Positions 27,699-37,716 of a stretch of 64,000 nucleotides of DNA are shown here, one piece after another. The first letter of the stretch is position 1, and each line of letters starts with the position of its first letter. A program made the position numbers and the translations under genes. The notes beneath the pieces are model-generated. The model was given only the letters and a program-made list of their open reading frames with translations. It was not told the origin of the DNA and did no database searches. The stretch spans positions 1 to 64,000 of the forward strand of contig JBCBNX010000009.1 in assembly GCA_039821555.1 (NCBI GenBank). Direction: 5' to 3'. Source of the DNA: Bacteroidota bacterium (GTDB taxonomy: Bacteria > Bacteroidota > Rhodothermia > Rhodothermales > Rubricoccaceae).

Positions 27699-27977
27699 TC
27701 AAGGGAGCAAAGCGGAAGGGGGCTTCTTTGCCACATGCGGCCTAGTCACGAGAGACGGAATCTCGCCGGACAGCGCCCCGTCGCCGACGTGACGGTGCGG
27801 GGTCCGGGCCAGCAGCACTTGTACGACGAAGTCAAGCGGGGCCGCGTCGGGCGGTGCCTCCGAGCGGACACCCACCACGCGCCAGCCGTTGCTTAGGGCC
27901 TCGTGAAGGCTTTCCACGCCTTCCACCACATCGCCGCGACGCACGAGCGTGAGCGTCTGCTGCACCAGCGAGGTCAT
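27699..27977 (-). CDS. small GWRV-domain protein, paralogous to the protein at 26025-26480
   Basis: The 92-residue protein starts MTSLVQQTLTLVRRGDVVEG and continues ...LHEALSNGWRVVGVRSE, matching the C-terminal domain of the gene on the other side of ParA in the QQ, EG, L..AL..GWRV and final L-R positions. A basic tail of about 30 residues follows. The start was chosen at the ATG at 27975-27977, where the homology begins. No signal peptide. Function unknown; the arrangement suggests a ParA-linked role. Confidence 0.65.
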   Translation of the reverse strand: MTSLVQQTLTLVRRGDVVEGVESLHEALSNGWRVVGVRSEAPPDAAPLDFVVQVLLARTPHRHVGDGALSGEIPSLVTRPHVAKKPPSALLP

Positions 27978-28534
27978 GGTTGTGGCTCCAGGAGACTCCG
28001 TTTCAGCCGACGCGAGCGCGTTCGATCGGCGGTGTTGGAAAGAGGAGGGGAAGAGTCGAAGATGCGTCATCGATCCACGCGAGCTTGGCTAGAGGAAGGA
28101 CGCGGCTGTAGGGTGGATCCAGCGGGTCACGCACTGTTTGGTCAAAGCCTGGGCCAACCGAATATGTGTAGGACCAAATACCGATTTCTTGCTAGCTGCG
28201 AGCATACTCTGCTGTCTTATTTCGCTACATAACGGAGAATAGGTGTCGCGACATATTTTTGTTCATACGACTTATTAATAATAGTATAGCAGTGTAAGAC
28301 AAACACTGACACGATCTATGAATCAATACCCCAAGGCCTGAAAAATTCTACCACTCGGGGTGATCCATTACGCGACACCACGAATATTACAAAAGACCCC
28401 CACGCCCGGAAAAAGCGTAACAGGACCCCAAGTTGGCACACTGCGCCGTTGCTTCCGAGAGACATTATGTACGAGTAACGTTCCCCTAGACGGACCTGGT
28501 TTTTCTTCTTACCCTCTCCCCCCGACTCGCCCCC
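27978..28534. other. 557-bp non-coding, partly AT-rich region upstream of the caspase gene
   Basis: No convincing gene is present. The stretch at about 28190-28400 is markedly AT-rich for this window (TATTTTTGTTCATACG, TTATTAATAATAGTATAG). It holds one promoter-like sequence (28259-28287) and a small inverted repeat CAGTGT/ACACTG at about 28290-28308. It is probably the regulatory region for the divergent GWRV and caspase genes. Confidence 0.5.
28259..28287 (+). promoter_or_regulatory. putative promoter toward the caspase gene
   Basis: TTGTTC (28259-28264) and TAGTAT (28282-28287) are spaced by 17 bp in the most AT-rich part of the window. This fits a sigma-70-like pattern, but Bacteroidota-type promoters have other consensus elements and the start codon is about 250 bp away. 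Low confidence. Confidence 0.3.
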
Positions 28535-30526
28535 ATGCCATTCTTCTCCTCGCCGCGTTCCCATACCCCATATGTGGAGGGGCGCCTGTGCACGTTCGTG
28601 ACGCTGGCTGCCATCCTGCTGCTCCCCCTGCTCGTCCTCACCGAGAGCGCTGCTGCCCAGGACTCGCTCGCCGTGTCCAAGGCCGTCATCGGCACCGTCG
28701 CTACCAGTTCCGATGGCCCCACACCGATCGGCACGAAGGCGGCTGCGCTAGGCCAGGTGGGCCCCGGCCGCCTCGAAGGGGAGCCGGAAACCGTAACGCT
28801 CTCGTTTGACCACGCCGCCGTGCTCGACTCGACCGCACTCCGCATCGACGACGGAAGCCTCGCGGACTTGTTTGTGTTCAACGCTGCGCAGGACGACACC
28901 GTGATTGTGGCGATGACTTCGGAGGCCTTCACGCCCTACCTCGCCCTCGGGTATGGCGCGAGCACGGTGGCCCACGGGCGCGTCCAGCGCGTGCGTCCGA
29001 TCGCTGAGGCGGCGGCGGTGGACGGCACAGCGGCGCTGCGCGTGGCGCTCCCGGCTGATGGCACCTACACGCTCCTCGCCAACGCAGCCACCCCCGGCGA
29101 GTCAGGCCCCTATCGCCTGGTGGCGCAGTCAGTGACCGCAGCCGATGCCCCCACGCCCCAGCCGATCCGCCTGAGCGACCTACCGGGCTCGCCCTTCCTC
29201 GACAAGGCGCTTGCCCCGCGCCTCCTAGAGTCCGGCACGACCGTGACGGGCCGCCTCACCCGGAAGGACCCGACGTTCTCGGACCGGACGCCCTTCCACA
29301 CGTGGCTCTTCGAGGGGCAGACCGGCGACCGGGTCCAGGTCACGCTGCGCTCGGACGACTTCGATCCGTACCTCATCCTCGCCGAGGGCACGCCGAGCGC
29401 CCCGCGCAAGCTCGCCGAGAACAACGACGGTCCGGGCGCCACCGACGGCACCGCCGTCATCACGTTCACGCTGCCCAGCACCGGCACCTTCACGATCTAC
29501 GCCAATGCGGCGGCGCCCGCCACCGGAGCCTATGCGCTCACCTACAGGTCCGGCGAGCGCAACGGGATGCCTGCCCCAACCCTCGGCTTCGCCGGGCGCT
29601 ACCCAGGCGGCGGTGACCCCGACGGCCGCTACGCCGTGCTCGTCGGCATCAACGACTACCCGCCGGGCGTCTCTGACCTCGCCACACCCGTCTACGACGC
29701 CCGCCTGATGCGCGACGTCCTCATCGAGCGCATGGGCTACCGCGAGGAAGACGTGGTGCTGCTGACCGACCGGCAGGCCACGCGCGAGCACGTTCTCCAG
29801 GCACTCGGGCGCCACCTCGGCCAGGCCGGGCCGGACGGCTCGGTGTTCTTCTACTACTCCGGCCACGGCTCGCAGACCTACGGCAACGAGGCCACCCAGG
29901 ACCCGGAGGCGGACGCGCGCGACGAGACGCTCAGCCTATGGAGCGAGGATGGCCGCGTGATCGACCTCCTCGACGACGAGATTCGGATTCTCCTCGACGC
30001 GCTGCCCGCGCGCCGCAAGCTGCTCATCTTCGACTCCTGCCACTCGGGCACGGCCGCACGCGGCGCGTTTGCCACGAAGCGCCTCGACCGCGACCTCGAC
30101 CAGGTCGCCGACGCCTACGCTGACGTGTCGACCTACCTCACGCCGGAGTCGTTGCCTGCGTATGGCCTCACGCCGCGCGCACCAAGCAGCGACGGCACGG
30201 TCTCGGGGGGCGTCCTCGACGCCGATGGCCTGACGAGCCCCTACGTGCTGCTCTCGGGCTCGCAGGAAGACCAGTCGTCCTACACCTACACGGGGTGGCC
30301 CGAGTCGGCGGGGCGCGGCACGCGTGTGAGCGTGTTCACCTACTACCTCCTCGATGCGCTCGAAGCCTACGCCGACGCACCCGACCGCGCCCTCACGTTC
30401 GACGCGATGATGACCGGCGTGCGCGACACGACGGAGTCGTTCATGGCGCAGCACAGCTACGCCCAGACGCCCCACCTCTCCGGGCCACTCGGGACCCTCC
30501 GCCTCGCCGAGTTCTTCGCCCGGTAG
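28535..30526 (+). CDS. secreted caspase-family (C14) protease with pre-peptidase domains
   Basis: The 663-residue protein has an N-terminal signal (FVTLAAILLLPLLVLTESAAAQ). Two beta-rich PPC-like modules follow (about 75-190 and 225-345, each ending with a GTYTLLANAA / GTFTIYANAA type strand). The caspase domain runs from RYAVLVGINDYPP (about 369) to the end. The catalytic dyad is His444 in FYYSGHGSQ and Cys502 in IFDSCHSGT. Metacaspase-like enzymes of this kind usually cleave after Arg/Lys. Export is predicted by the signal. No adjacent gene shows an obvious substrate. Confidence 0.92.
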   Translation: MPFFSSPRSHTPYVEGRLCTFVTLAAILLLPLLVLTESAAAQDSLAVSKAVIGTVATSSDGPTPIGTKAAALGQVGPGRLEGEPETVTLSFDHAAVLDSTALRIDDGSLADLFVFNAAQDDTVIVAMTSEAFTPYLALGYGASTVAHGRVQRVRPIAEAAAVDGTAALRVALPADGTYTLLANAATPGESGPYRLVAQSVTAADAPTPQPIRLSDLPGSPFLDKALAPRLLESGTTVTGRLTRKDPTFSDRTPFHTWLFEGQTGDRVQVTLRSDDFDPYLILAEGTPSAPRKLAENNDGPGATDGTAVITFTLPSTGTFTIYANAAAPATGAYALTYRSGERNGMPAPTLGFAGRYPGGGDPDGRYAVLVGINDYPPGVSDLATPVYDARLMRDVLIERMGYREEDVVLLTDRQATREHVLQALGRHLGQAGPDGSVFFYYSGHGSQTYGNEATQDPEADARDETLSLWSEDGRVIDLLDDEIRILLDALPARRKLLIFDSCHSGTAARGAFATKRLDRDLDQVADAYADVSTYLTPESLPAYGLTPRAPSSDGTVSGGVLDADGLTSPYVLLSGSQEDQSSYTYTGWPESAGRGTRVSVFTYYLLDALEAYADAPDRALTFDAMMTGVRDTTESFMAQHSYAQTPHLSGPLGTLRLAEFFAR

Positions 30527-30596
30527 GGTGCCCCGCCTGCGCAACGGTCCCAGATCGCTCTTCAGCACGACCTACACAGAGCTCTCCTGCAAGGAC

Positions 30597-32561
<1,965 letters not shown>

Positions 32562-32618
32562 AACCAGAACGAGGAGTTAGAGAACGCCGGAATCTACCGT
32601 CCAGCGCCGCGGTGCTCG

Positions 32619-33770
32619 TTAGAACCGTCCCGGCGCGAACGGCGCGAGCACGTCGGACACCGCTGCGTCGTCGGCGAACCGTGCCATCACGAGGGCCGCG
32701 ATCTCGTCGGCCGTCACGGGCGTGAGCAGGATGCCGTGGCGGTAGTGGCCAGTCGCCGCAACGATACCGGGCGCAAGGTCGCCGAGTAGCGGCGCGTGGT
32801 CACGGCTAGCCGGGCGCAGCCCCGCCCACGTCTCGATCACGTCGAGGTCCTCGATGCCGGGGCACGCTTCCCAGGCCCCTTCGAGGAGGCGGTAGAGGCC
32901 GCCCGCCGTCACGCGCGTATCGAAGCTCTGCTCCTCGCTCGTAGCGCCGACCACGAGGCGGCCATCGGACTTCGGGACAAGGTAGGCGTGCGGGGCGCGG
33001 ACGACGTGGCGCAGCCCGAACGGCGGTCCGGCGACGGGCGCATCCATGCGCAGGCTCAGCATCTGCCCCTTCACCGGCCGGATCGGCACCTCGGCTGGAG
33101 CGAGGCCGTCTACGCCGCGGCTCCATGCCCCGGCAGCGAGCACCACCTGGCGCGCCGTCCGCTCCGTGCCGTCGTCCAGCACCACGCGCGGCTGCGCGGC
33201 ATCCGGGTAGATCGCGCGCACGCCGACACCCTCGTGCAGCACGATGCCCTCGTGCTGATCGACCGCTACCCGGAGCGCCTCTACGAGCCGCCGGTTATCC
33301 ACCTGGTGATCGCCCGGCGCATGCACGGCCGCCGCGATGCGTGGCGAGAGGAACGGTTCGAGGTCGAGCGCAGCGTCGCGGGAGAGCCAGCGTACCTCGG
33401 CGCCGTGCTCCTGCTGGAAGCGGAAGCTGCGCTGGAGCGCCGCCGCATCGTCGCGGTCGGGGGCGACGACCAGTGTGCCATCCGTGCGGTAGTCGACGGA
33501 CTGGCCGGTTTCCGCTTCGAGGTCGCGGGCGAACGTCGGCCAGCGGCGGAGGCTCTCGCGGCTGAGTGCGTAGAGGTCGAGTTCCTCGAAGCCGAGTTCG
33601 GCCACGGGCGCCAGCATCCCAGCCGCCGCCCACGAGGCGCCGCGTCCGACTGCGCCTTTCTCTAGCACCGCCACGCGCGCGCCGCGCTGCCCGAGCCGCC
33701 ACGCCACGCCCAGCCCGACGACCCCGCCGCCGACGACGAGCACGTCGTGAGAAGTATCTGCGTGGGCCAT
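32619..33770 (-). CDS. thiO: glycine oxidase ThiO-like FAD-dependent oxidoreductase
   Basis: The 383-residue protein begins with a dinucleotide-binding motif (DVLVVGGGVVGLGVAWRL) and GRGASWAAAGMLAP, the signature of the glycine oxidase/ThiO group. The C-terminal GLRPASRDHAPLLG and ATGHYRHGILLTP contact flavin and substrate. ThiO makes dehydroglycine for the thiazole moiety of thiamine. No other thiamine gene or TPP riboswitch is seen nearby, so another D-amino-acid oxidase role is possible. The ATG at 33768-33770 was chosen over 33830. Confidence 0.9.
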   Translation of the reverse strand: MAHADTSHDVLVVGGGVVGLGVAWRLGQRGARVAVLEKGAVGRGASWAAAGMLAPVAELGFEELDLYALSRESLRRWPTFARDLEAETGQSVDYRTDGTLVVAPDRDDAAALQRSFRFQQEHGAEVRWLSRDAALDLEPFLSPRIAAAVHAPGDHQVDNRRLVEALRVAVDQHEGIVLHEGVGVRAIYPDAAQPRVVLDDGTERTARQVVLAAGAWSRGVDGLAPAEVPIRPVKGQMLSLRMDAPVAGPPFGLRHVVRAPHAYLVPKSDGRLVVGATSEEQSFDTRVTAGGLYRLLEGAWEACPGIEDLDVIETWAGLRPASRDHAPLLGDLAPGIVAATGHYRHGILLTPVTADEIAALVMARFADDAAVSDVLAPFAPGRF

Positions 33771-33793
33771 GGAACCGAAGACGAAAGGTGGGC

Positions 33794-33808
33794 GGTCGAA
33801 GAAGCAAA
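33794..33808. repeat. GGTCGAAGAAGCAAA repeat word, second copy
   Basis: This 15-mer in the thiO/SMP-30 divergent spacer is identical to the end of the heptamer array at 16620-16634. It is preceded by GAAAGGTGGGC, a possibly decayed remnant of the same array. Confidence 0.5.
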
Positions 33809-33865
33809 CGGAACGCCCTCGCAGCGTCAAGCGAAATTGTCACGTACACCTGCTCTATCGTCGCC

Positions 33866-34807
33866 ATGCTAAACCTGCTGCAACCTGGGACCGAGCCCAC
33901 CGTCGTGGCCGACGGCCTGATCTGGGTCGAGGGGCCGGTCTGGGTCGCGCGGCTCGGCGGACTCCTCGTCTCCGACGTGAAGGGCAACACGATGTGGCGG
34001 ATCGCACAGGACGATGGCGGGGCGTGGTCGCGCCGGGTGTTCCTCCGCCCGAGCGGCTATGCCGGTCCGGAGCCCCCCGGCATCGAACATGGCTCCAACG
34101 GGCTCGCCCTCGACGCCGAGGCGCGCGTGGTGCTCTGCTCTCACGGTGAGCGCGGCGTCTTCCGGCTCGATGAGGACCGCTGGCTCAAGCACCCCCTCGC
34201 CACACACGCTGACGAGGGCGGGCAGACGAAGCGCCTCAACAGCCCTAACGACGTCGCGCGCCACCCGGCGACCGGCGCGCTCTACTTCACCGACCCGCCC
34301 TATGGCCTTGACGATCCTGCCCTGCGCGAGTTGACCCGTGCCGCGGTCTACTGCATCGACCCGGACGACGGGACGCTGACGGTCGCCTCGGAGGCGCTCT
34401 ACCGGCCCAACGGCGTCGGCTTCACGCCAGACGGCAAGACGGCGCTCGTGGCCTGCTCGGACGACCACTGCCCTGGCTGGTGGGCCTTCCCCGTGCACGA
34501 CGACGGCACCTTCGGCGCAGGCACGCTGTTTCACGACGCCGCGCCCTACCTCGCCCCACCCCAGTCCGAGGCCCGCGCCACCCAGGCCATGCCCGACGGC
34601 TTCACGTTCGACGACGACGGGCGCGTGTGGTCGGCCGGGCCGCTCGGCCTGCATGTGTTCGCAGCCGATGGCACCGCGCTCGGCACGATGGATCTCGGAC
34701 GCAAGGTGTCCAACTGCGCCTTCGGGGAGGACGGCCACAGCCTGTTCGTGACCGCGACGGACCGGGTCTACCGACTCCGCACCATCACGCCAGGCCCCGT
34801 TGGCTAG
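33866..34807 (+). CDS. SMP-30/gluconolactonase-family protein
   Basis: The 313-residue six-bladed propeller has metal-site motifs in order: VEGPVW (Glu ligand), NGLALDAEARVVLCSHGE, RLNSPNDVARHPATGALYFTDPPYG (Asn ligand) and RPNGVGFTPDG with a later Asp. The family hydrolyses sugar lactones or related esters using a divalent metal. No signal peptide, so it is cytoplasmic. The ATG at 33866 was chosen because homology starts there. Its TAG stop shares CTAG with the stop of the convergent kinase gene. Confidence 0.92.
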   Translation: MLNLLQPGTEPTVVADGLIWVEGPVWVARLGGLLVSDVKGNTMWRIAQDDGGAWSRRVFLRPSGYAGPEPPGIEHGSNGLALDAEARVVLCSHGERGVFRLDEDRWLKHPLATHADEGGQTKRLNSPNDVARHPATGALYFTDPPYGLDDPALRELTRAAVYCIDPDDGTLTVASEALYRPNGVGFTPDGKTALVACSDDHCPGWWAFPVHDDGTFGAGTLFHDAAPYLAPPQSEARATQAMPDGFTFDDDGRVWSAGPLGLHVFAADGTALGTMDLGRKVSNCAFGEDGHSLFVTATDRVYRLRTITPGPVG

Positions 34808-37035
34808 CCCGCTAGCGCTGCACCGACGGTGAGCACCAGTTCCATGTCGTCAAGCGGCTTGTGCAAGGCGGCGTCGAATCCGGGCGGCGCACCCTGGCCT
34901 GGTTCCGTCAGCGCGATCGCGTAGGCACCGGCGGTGCCCGCGCACGCACGCAGTTGGGCGAGAACCTCTCCAGACGCCGTGTCTGTGAGGTTGGGACTGA
35001 GCAAAAGGAGGTCGAACGGGCGCTCCTCGGCGCGTTCGAGCGCCTCGGCGAGGGTGGTCGCGGCATGCACCTCGCAGATGCCCATGAGGTAGGCACCGAC
35101 GAGCGAGCAGATCGTCTGGTCCGTATCCACCACGAGGAGGCCGGTGGGCTGGGCGAGCGGTCCTGGTGCTGCCGTTTCGGGGGTCTGGACGGCGGCCATC
35201 GGCGGTTCGCGGCGCGCGGGTTCGCGCTGCTGCGACTGACGCAGCCCGCTCGGGGCAAACGGCTTGGCGTCGACGGGTACGCCATTCACGGGCACGCCTT
35301 CGACAGCGCTGGCAGGGGCATCGTCTGCGAAGCGGAACGCCTCCGGCTGGTCGGCCTCTGGCTGATTGGCCTCCAGCTGGGCCTCCCCTTGCTGCGTCGC
35401 CGCGTCGGCTTGCGTCGAGACTGGAGCCGCGCTGTCGGCGCCCGGCAGCCACGTGCAGGGGAGCGTGACCGTGAAGGTGCTCCCTACGCCGAGCGTGCTC
35501 CTCGCTTCGATCGTGCCGTCGATGAGCGCGGTGAGCCGCTGCGCAATGGTCAACCCGATGCCGACGCCGTCATGCGTCCGGGTCCATCCGTCGGATTCCT
35601 GCTCGAACGCGTTGAAGACGTAGGGCAAGAACTCGGGGTCGATGCCGCACCCTGTGTCCGTCACCCGCAGGCGGAGGCCGTCGTCCAGCGGCTCTAGGGC
35701 GACCTCAACGTGCCCTTCTTCGGTGAACTTGAGTGCGTTGGTGACGAGATGAGAGGCGATGCGGCCGAAGATGGAGGCGTGGCCCTCGGCCACGGATTCC
35801 GGAAGCGAGGCCTTCAGGTGCAGCGATAGCGCCCGCTCTTCAGCCAGGCTGTGCGCCTCGTCTAGGACGGTCTGCAGGAGGCGGGCTGGGGCGAAGCGCT
35901 CGAGTTGGGTTGGCATTTCTCCTGCCTCGATGCGTGCCAGGTCGAGAACCGAGTTCAGGGTCGTTTTGAGACGCAGGCTGTTCTGATGGACCAGTTCGAG
36001 GGGCTGCTGAAGGCTCGGCGGCGCTTCGAGGCGGAGCCACTCCGCGGCACCGAGCAGGCCGGTGAGCGGCGTCCTGATTTCGTGGTTGATGTTGGCGAGG
36101 AAGGCCCGGATCAGGTTGGCCGCCGCTTCGGCCCGGTCGCGGGCATACCGCAGCGCGTCCTCGGCCTGCTGCTGAGGCGTTACGTCGCGGATGACGCCCA
36201 GAAAGCCGTCGGCGCCCCCGGCGATCTTCACGCCGACGGTTTCGCCTACGAACGTGGTGCCGTCGGCACGGCGGTAGGTCACTCGGTACGCCGCCTCCCG
36301 GTCGGCCGCCTCTGGGTGGAAGCGCAGTCGTCCCTGGAGCGCGTAGTCTTGAGAGTCGGAGTAGAGCCGCTCGGTCGTGTCGCCGGCCACCTCGTCCTGC
36401 GCATAGCCGAAGAGCCGCTCGAACGCAGGATTGACAGCGACGATGCGCCGGTCGGGCGCCGCGAGGATCACCGCATCCGGGGTTGCCTCGGCGATGCGGC
36501 TCAGGCGCGCCTCGGTGCGGTAGCGGCTAGCGTCGCTCTCGTATCGCCCCACCGGTTCAGCGAGGCCCGCGGCGAGCTCCGAGAGAAACGCCACCTGGTC
36601 TGGATGCAGCACACGCGACTGGGTGTCCCAGAGACAGAGCGCTGCCAACGGCGTCACCTTGTTCGGTGCGGTCGGATCCTCGGCGTGGTAGCACACGAAG
36701 CCAGCGAAAAACCGGACCTCGGGAGGCAAGATCTCTACCCAGCGGTCGTGTGCATGGACGTCGTTGTGGATCTCGATGCCGTCGGTGACATGGCCGTCTG
36801 CATACAGCAGGCGCGCGTCGGGCTTGACGCCGTCGAGTCCTCCCTCGACGAGGCTCCAGATGCCGCGCTGCGCGTCGAGGAAGACGATCTGCACGCACGG
36901 CACCTGGGCGTAGCGGGCCGCCAGCCGTGCGATCCGGCGCAACCCTAGGCGGGCCGTGTCTCGGAGCGCCTGCAGCGGCGCGGACCTGGGCGCAGCGTCC
37001 AGTGCATAGGCGGAGTTGGAGGCGAGCAGCGGCAT
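34804..37035 (-). CDS. hybrid sensor histidine kinase (GAF-PAS-HisKA-HATPase-pseudoreceiver)
   Basis: About 743 residues without membrane segments. A GAF-like domain (residues 1-165) precedes a PAS domain (about 180-300, ending GFLGVIRDVTPQQQAED). HisKA follows, with the phospho-His in FLANINHEIRTPLTG. The ATPase domain has NALKFTEEG, DTGCGIDPEFL and GVGIGLTI. A Gln/Glu/Pro-rich linker leads to a C-terminal receiver-like domain whose phosphoacceptor position reads Ser-Pro-Asn (DLLLLSPNLTD), although Lys of ALHKPLD is kept. The cognate regulator is not adjacent. The start at 37035 is the most likely; 37092 is an alternative. Confidence 0.9.
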   Translation of the reverse strand: MPLLASNSAYALDAAPRSAPLQALRDTARLGLRRIARLAARYAQVPCVQIVFLDAQRGIWSLVEGGLDGVKPDARLLYADGHVTDGIEIHNDVHAHDRWVEILPPEVRFFAGFVCYHAEDPTAPNKVTPLAALCLWDTQSRVLHPDQVAFLSELAAGLAEPVGRYESDASRYRTEARLSRIAEATPDAVILAAPDRRIVAVNPAFERLFGYAQDEVAGDTTERLYSDSQDYALQGRLRFHPEAADREAAYRVTYRRADGTTFVGETVGVKIAGGADGFLGVIRDVTPQQQAEDALRYARDRAEAAANLIRAFLANINHEIRTPLTGLLGAAEWLRLEAPPSLQQPLELVHQNSLRLKTTLNSVLDLARIEAGEMPTQLERFAPARLLQTVLDEAHSLAEERALSLHLKASLPESVAEGHASIFGRIASHLVTNALKFTEEGHVEVALEPLDDGLRLRVTDTGCGIDPEFLPYVFNAFEQESDGWTRTHDGVGIGLTIAQRLTALIDGTIEARSTLGVGSTFTVTLPCTWLPGADSAAPVSTQADAATQQGEAQLEANQPEADQPEAFRFADDAPASAVEGVPVNGVPVDAKPFAPSGLRQSQQREPARREPPMAAVQTPETAAPGPLAQPTGLLVVDTDQTICSLVGAYLMGICEVHAATTLAEALERAEERPFDLLLLSPNLTDTASGEVLAQLRACAGTAGAYAIALTEPGQGAPPGFDAALHKPLDDMELVLTVGAALAG

Positions 37036-37252
37036 AGCGAAACGAACCGCCGGGGAGGTCGAAAGGTGAGCGGGCCACGGGAGCGCCTCCATGCATGGCC
37101 GCATGGCACCGCCACACGACGCCCGCTGACGCGCCCGTCTATGGCCCGCTCGTTGGGCAAGAAGCATACCGCCTGCACGCTGTCGCCAGGCACACCTTGA
37201 GGCGCTTCGACGTCCAGGCGTACCCGTACTCACGTGGCGGTGCCCTTTTTGA

Positions 37253-37642
37253 TCAGGCCCCGTCCTCGCCGATGTGGAGCACGTCGGGGACATCGTTGCG
37301 CTGCACCTCGGGGTTGACCAACCCGCCCGTCAGGGGCAGCACGAGCGCCGTCAGAAACGGTCCGAACGCACCCAGCAGAAACTCCTGCTGGAACTCAAAG
37401 AAGTCGGGGTCGAAGCCCTTGGCCTCGCCCTCATGGCCGCGCACGTCGAGGTAGTACACGCGTGGCCAGTCCGGATAGCGGTCCTGCGCCTCCCGCACGA
37501 GGGCGAACGCCCCCTGCGCTGCGGTTTCGAAGGTGTCGTCCGCCTCGACCACCTGGTAGAGCGCGATCGTGTTGTCGAAGGCGAGGTGGATGCCCGGCGC
37601 GTCGGGCTTGTTGTACGTCGGGACGAACGGCGGCGGCTGCAT
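37253..37642 (-). CDS. conserved hypothetical protein, 129 aa
   Basis: The soluble protein reads PTYNKPDAPGIHLAFDNTIA..., then RVYYLDVRGHEGEAKGFDPD and FFEFQQEFLLGAFGPFLTAL. It has no signal peptide. Composition and codon use look genuine. It precedes the sensor kinase by about 215 bp on the same strand. I have no function to offer. Confidence 0.65.
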   Translation of the reverse strand: MQPPPFVPTYNKPDAPGIHLAFDNTIALYQVVEADDTFETAAQGAFALVREAQDRYPDWPRVYYLDVRGHEGEAKGFDPDFFEFQQEFLLGAFGPFLTALVLPLTGGLVNPEVQRNDVPDVLHIGEDGA

Positions 37643-37716
37643 GAGTCAGCGGAGTCGGAGAACGAGGGAATCGGCGCGGGGCAGGGATACCGTCAGGCTA
37701 CGATCAGGTAGCTCGA

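Noticed and set aside
28428..28455. TTGGCAC...TTGCTT as a sigma-54 promoter
   Set aside because: The spacing between the GG and GC elements is 4 bp too long for a sigma-54 site.
28316..28564. 82-aa minus-strand open frame in the caspase leader
   Set aside because: No homology, unusual composition, and overlap with the start of the caspase gene.
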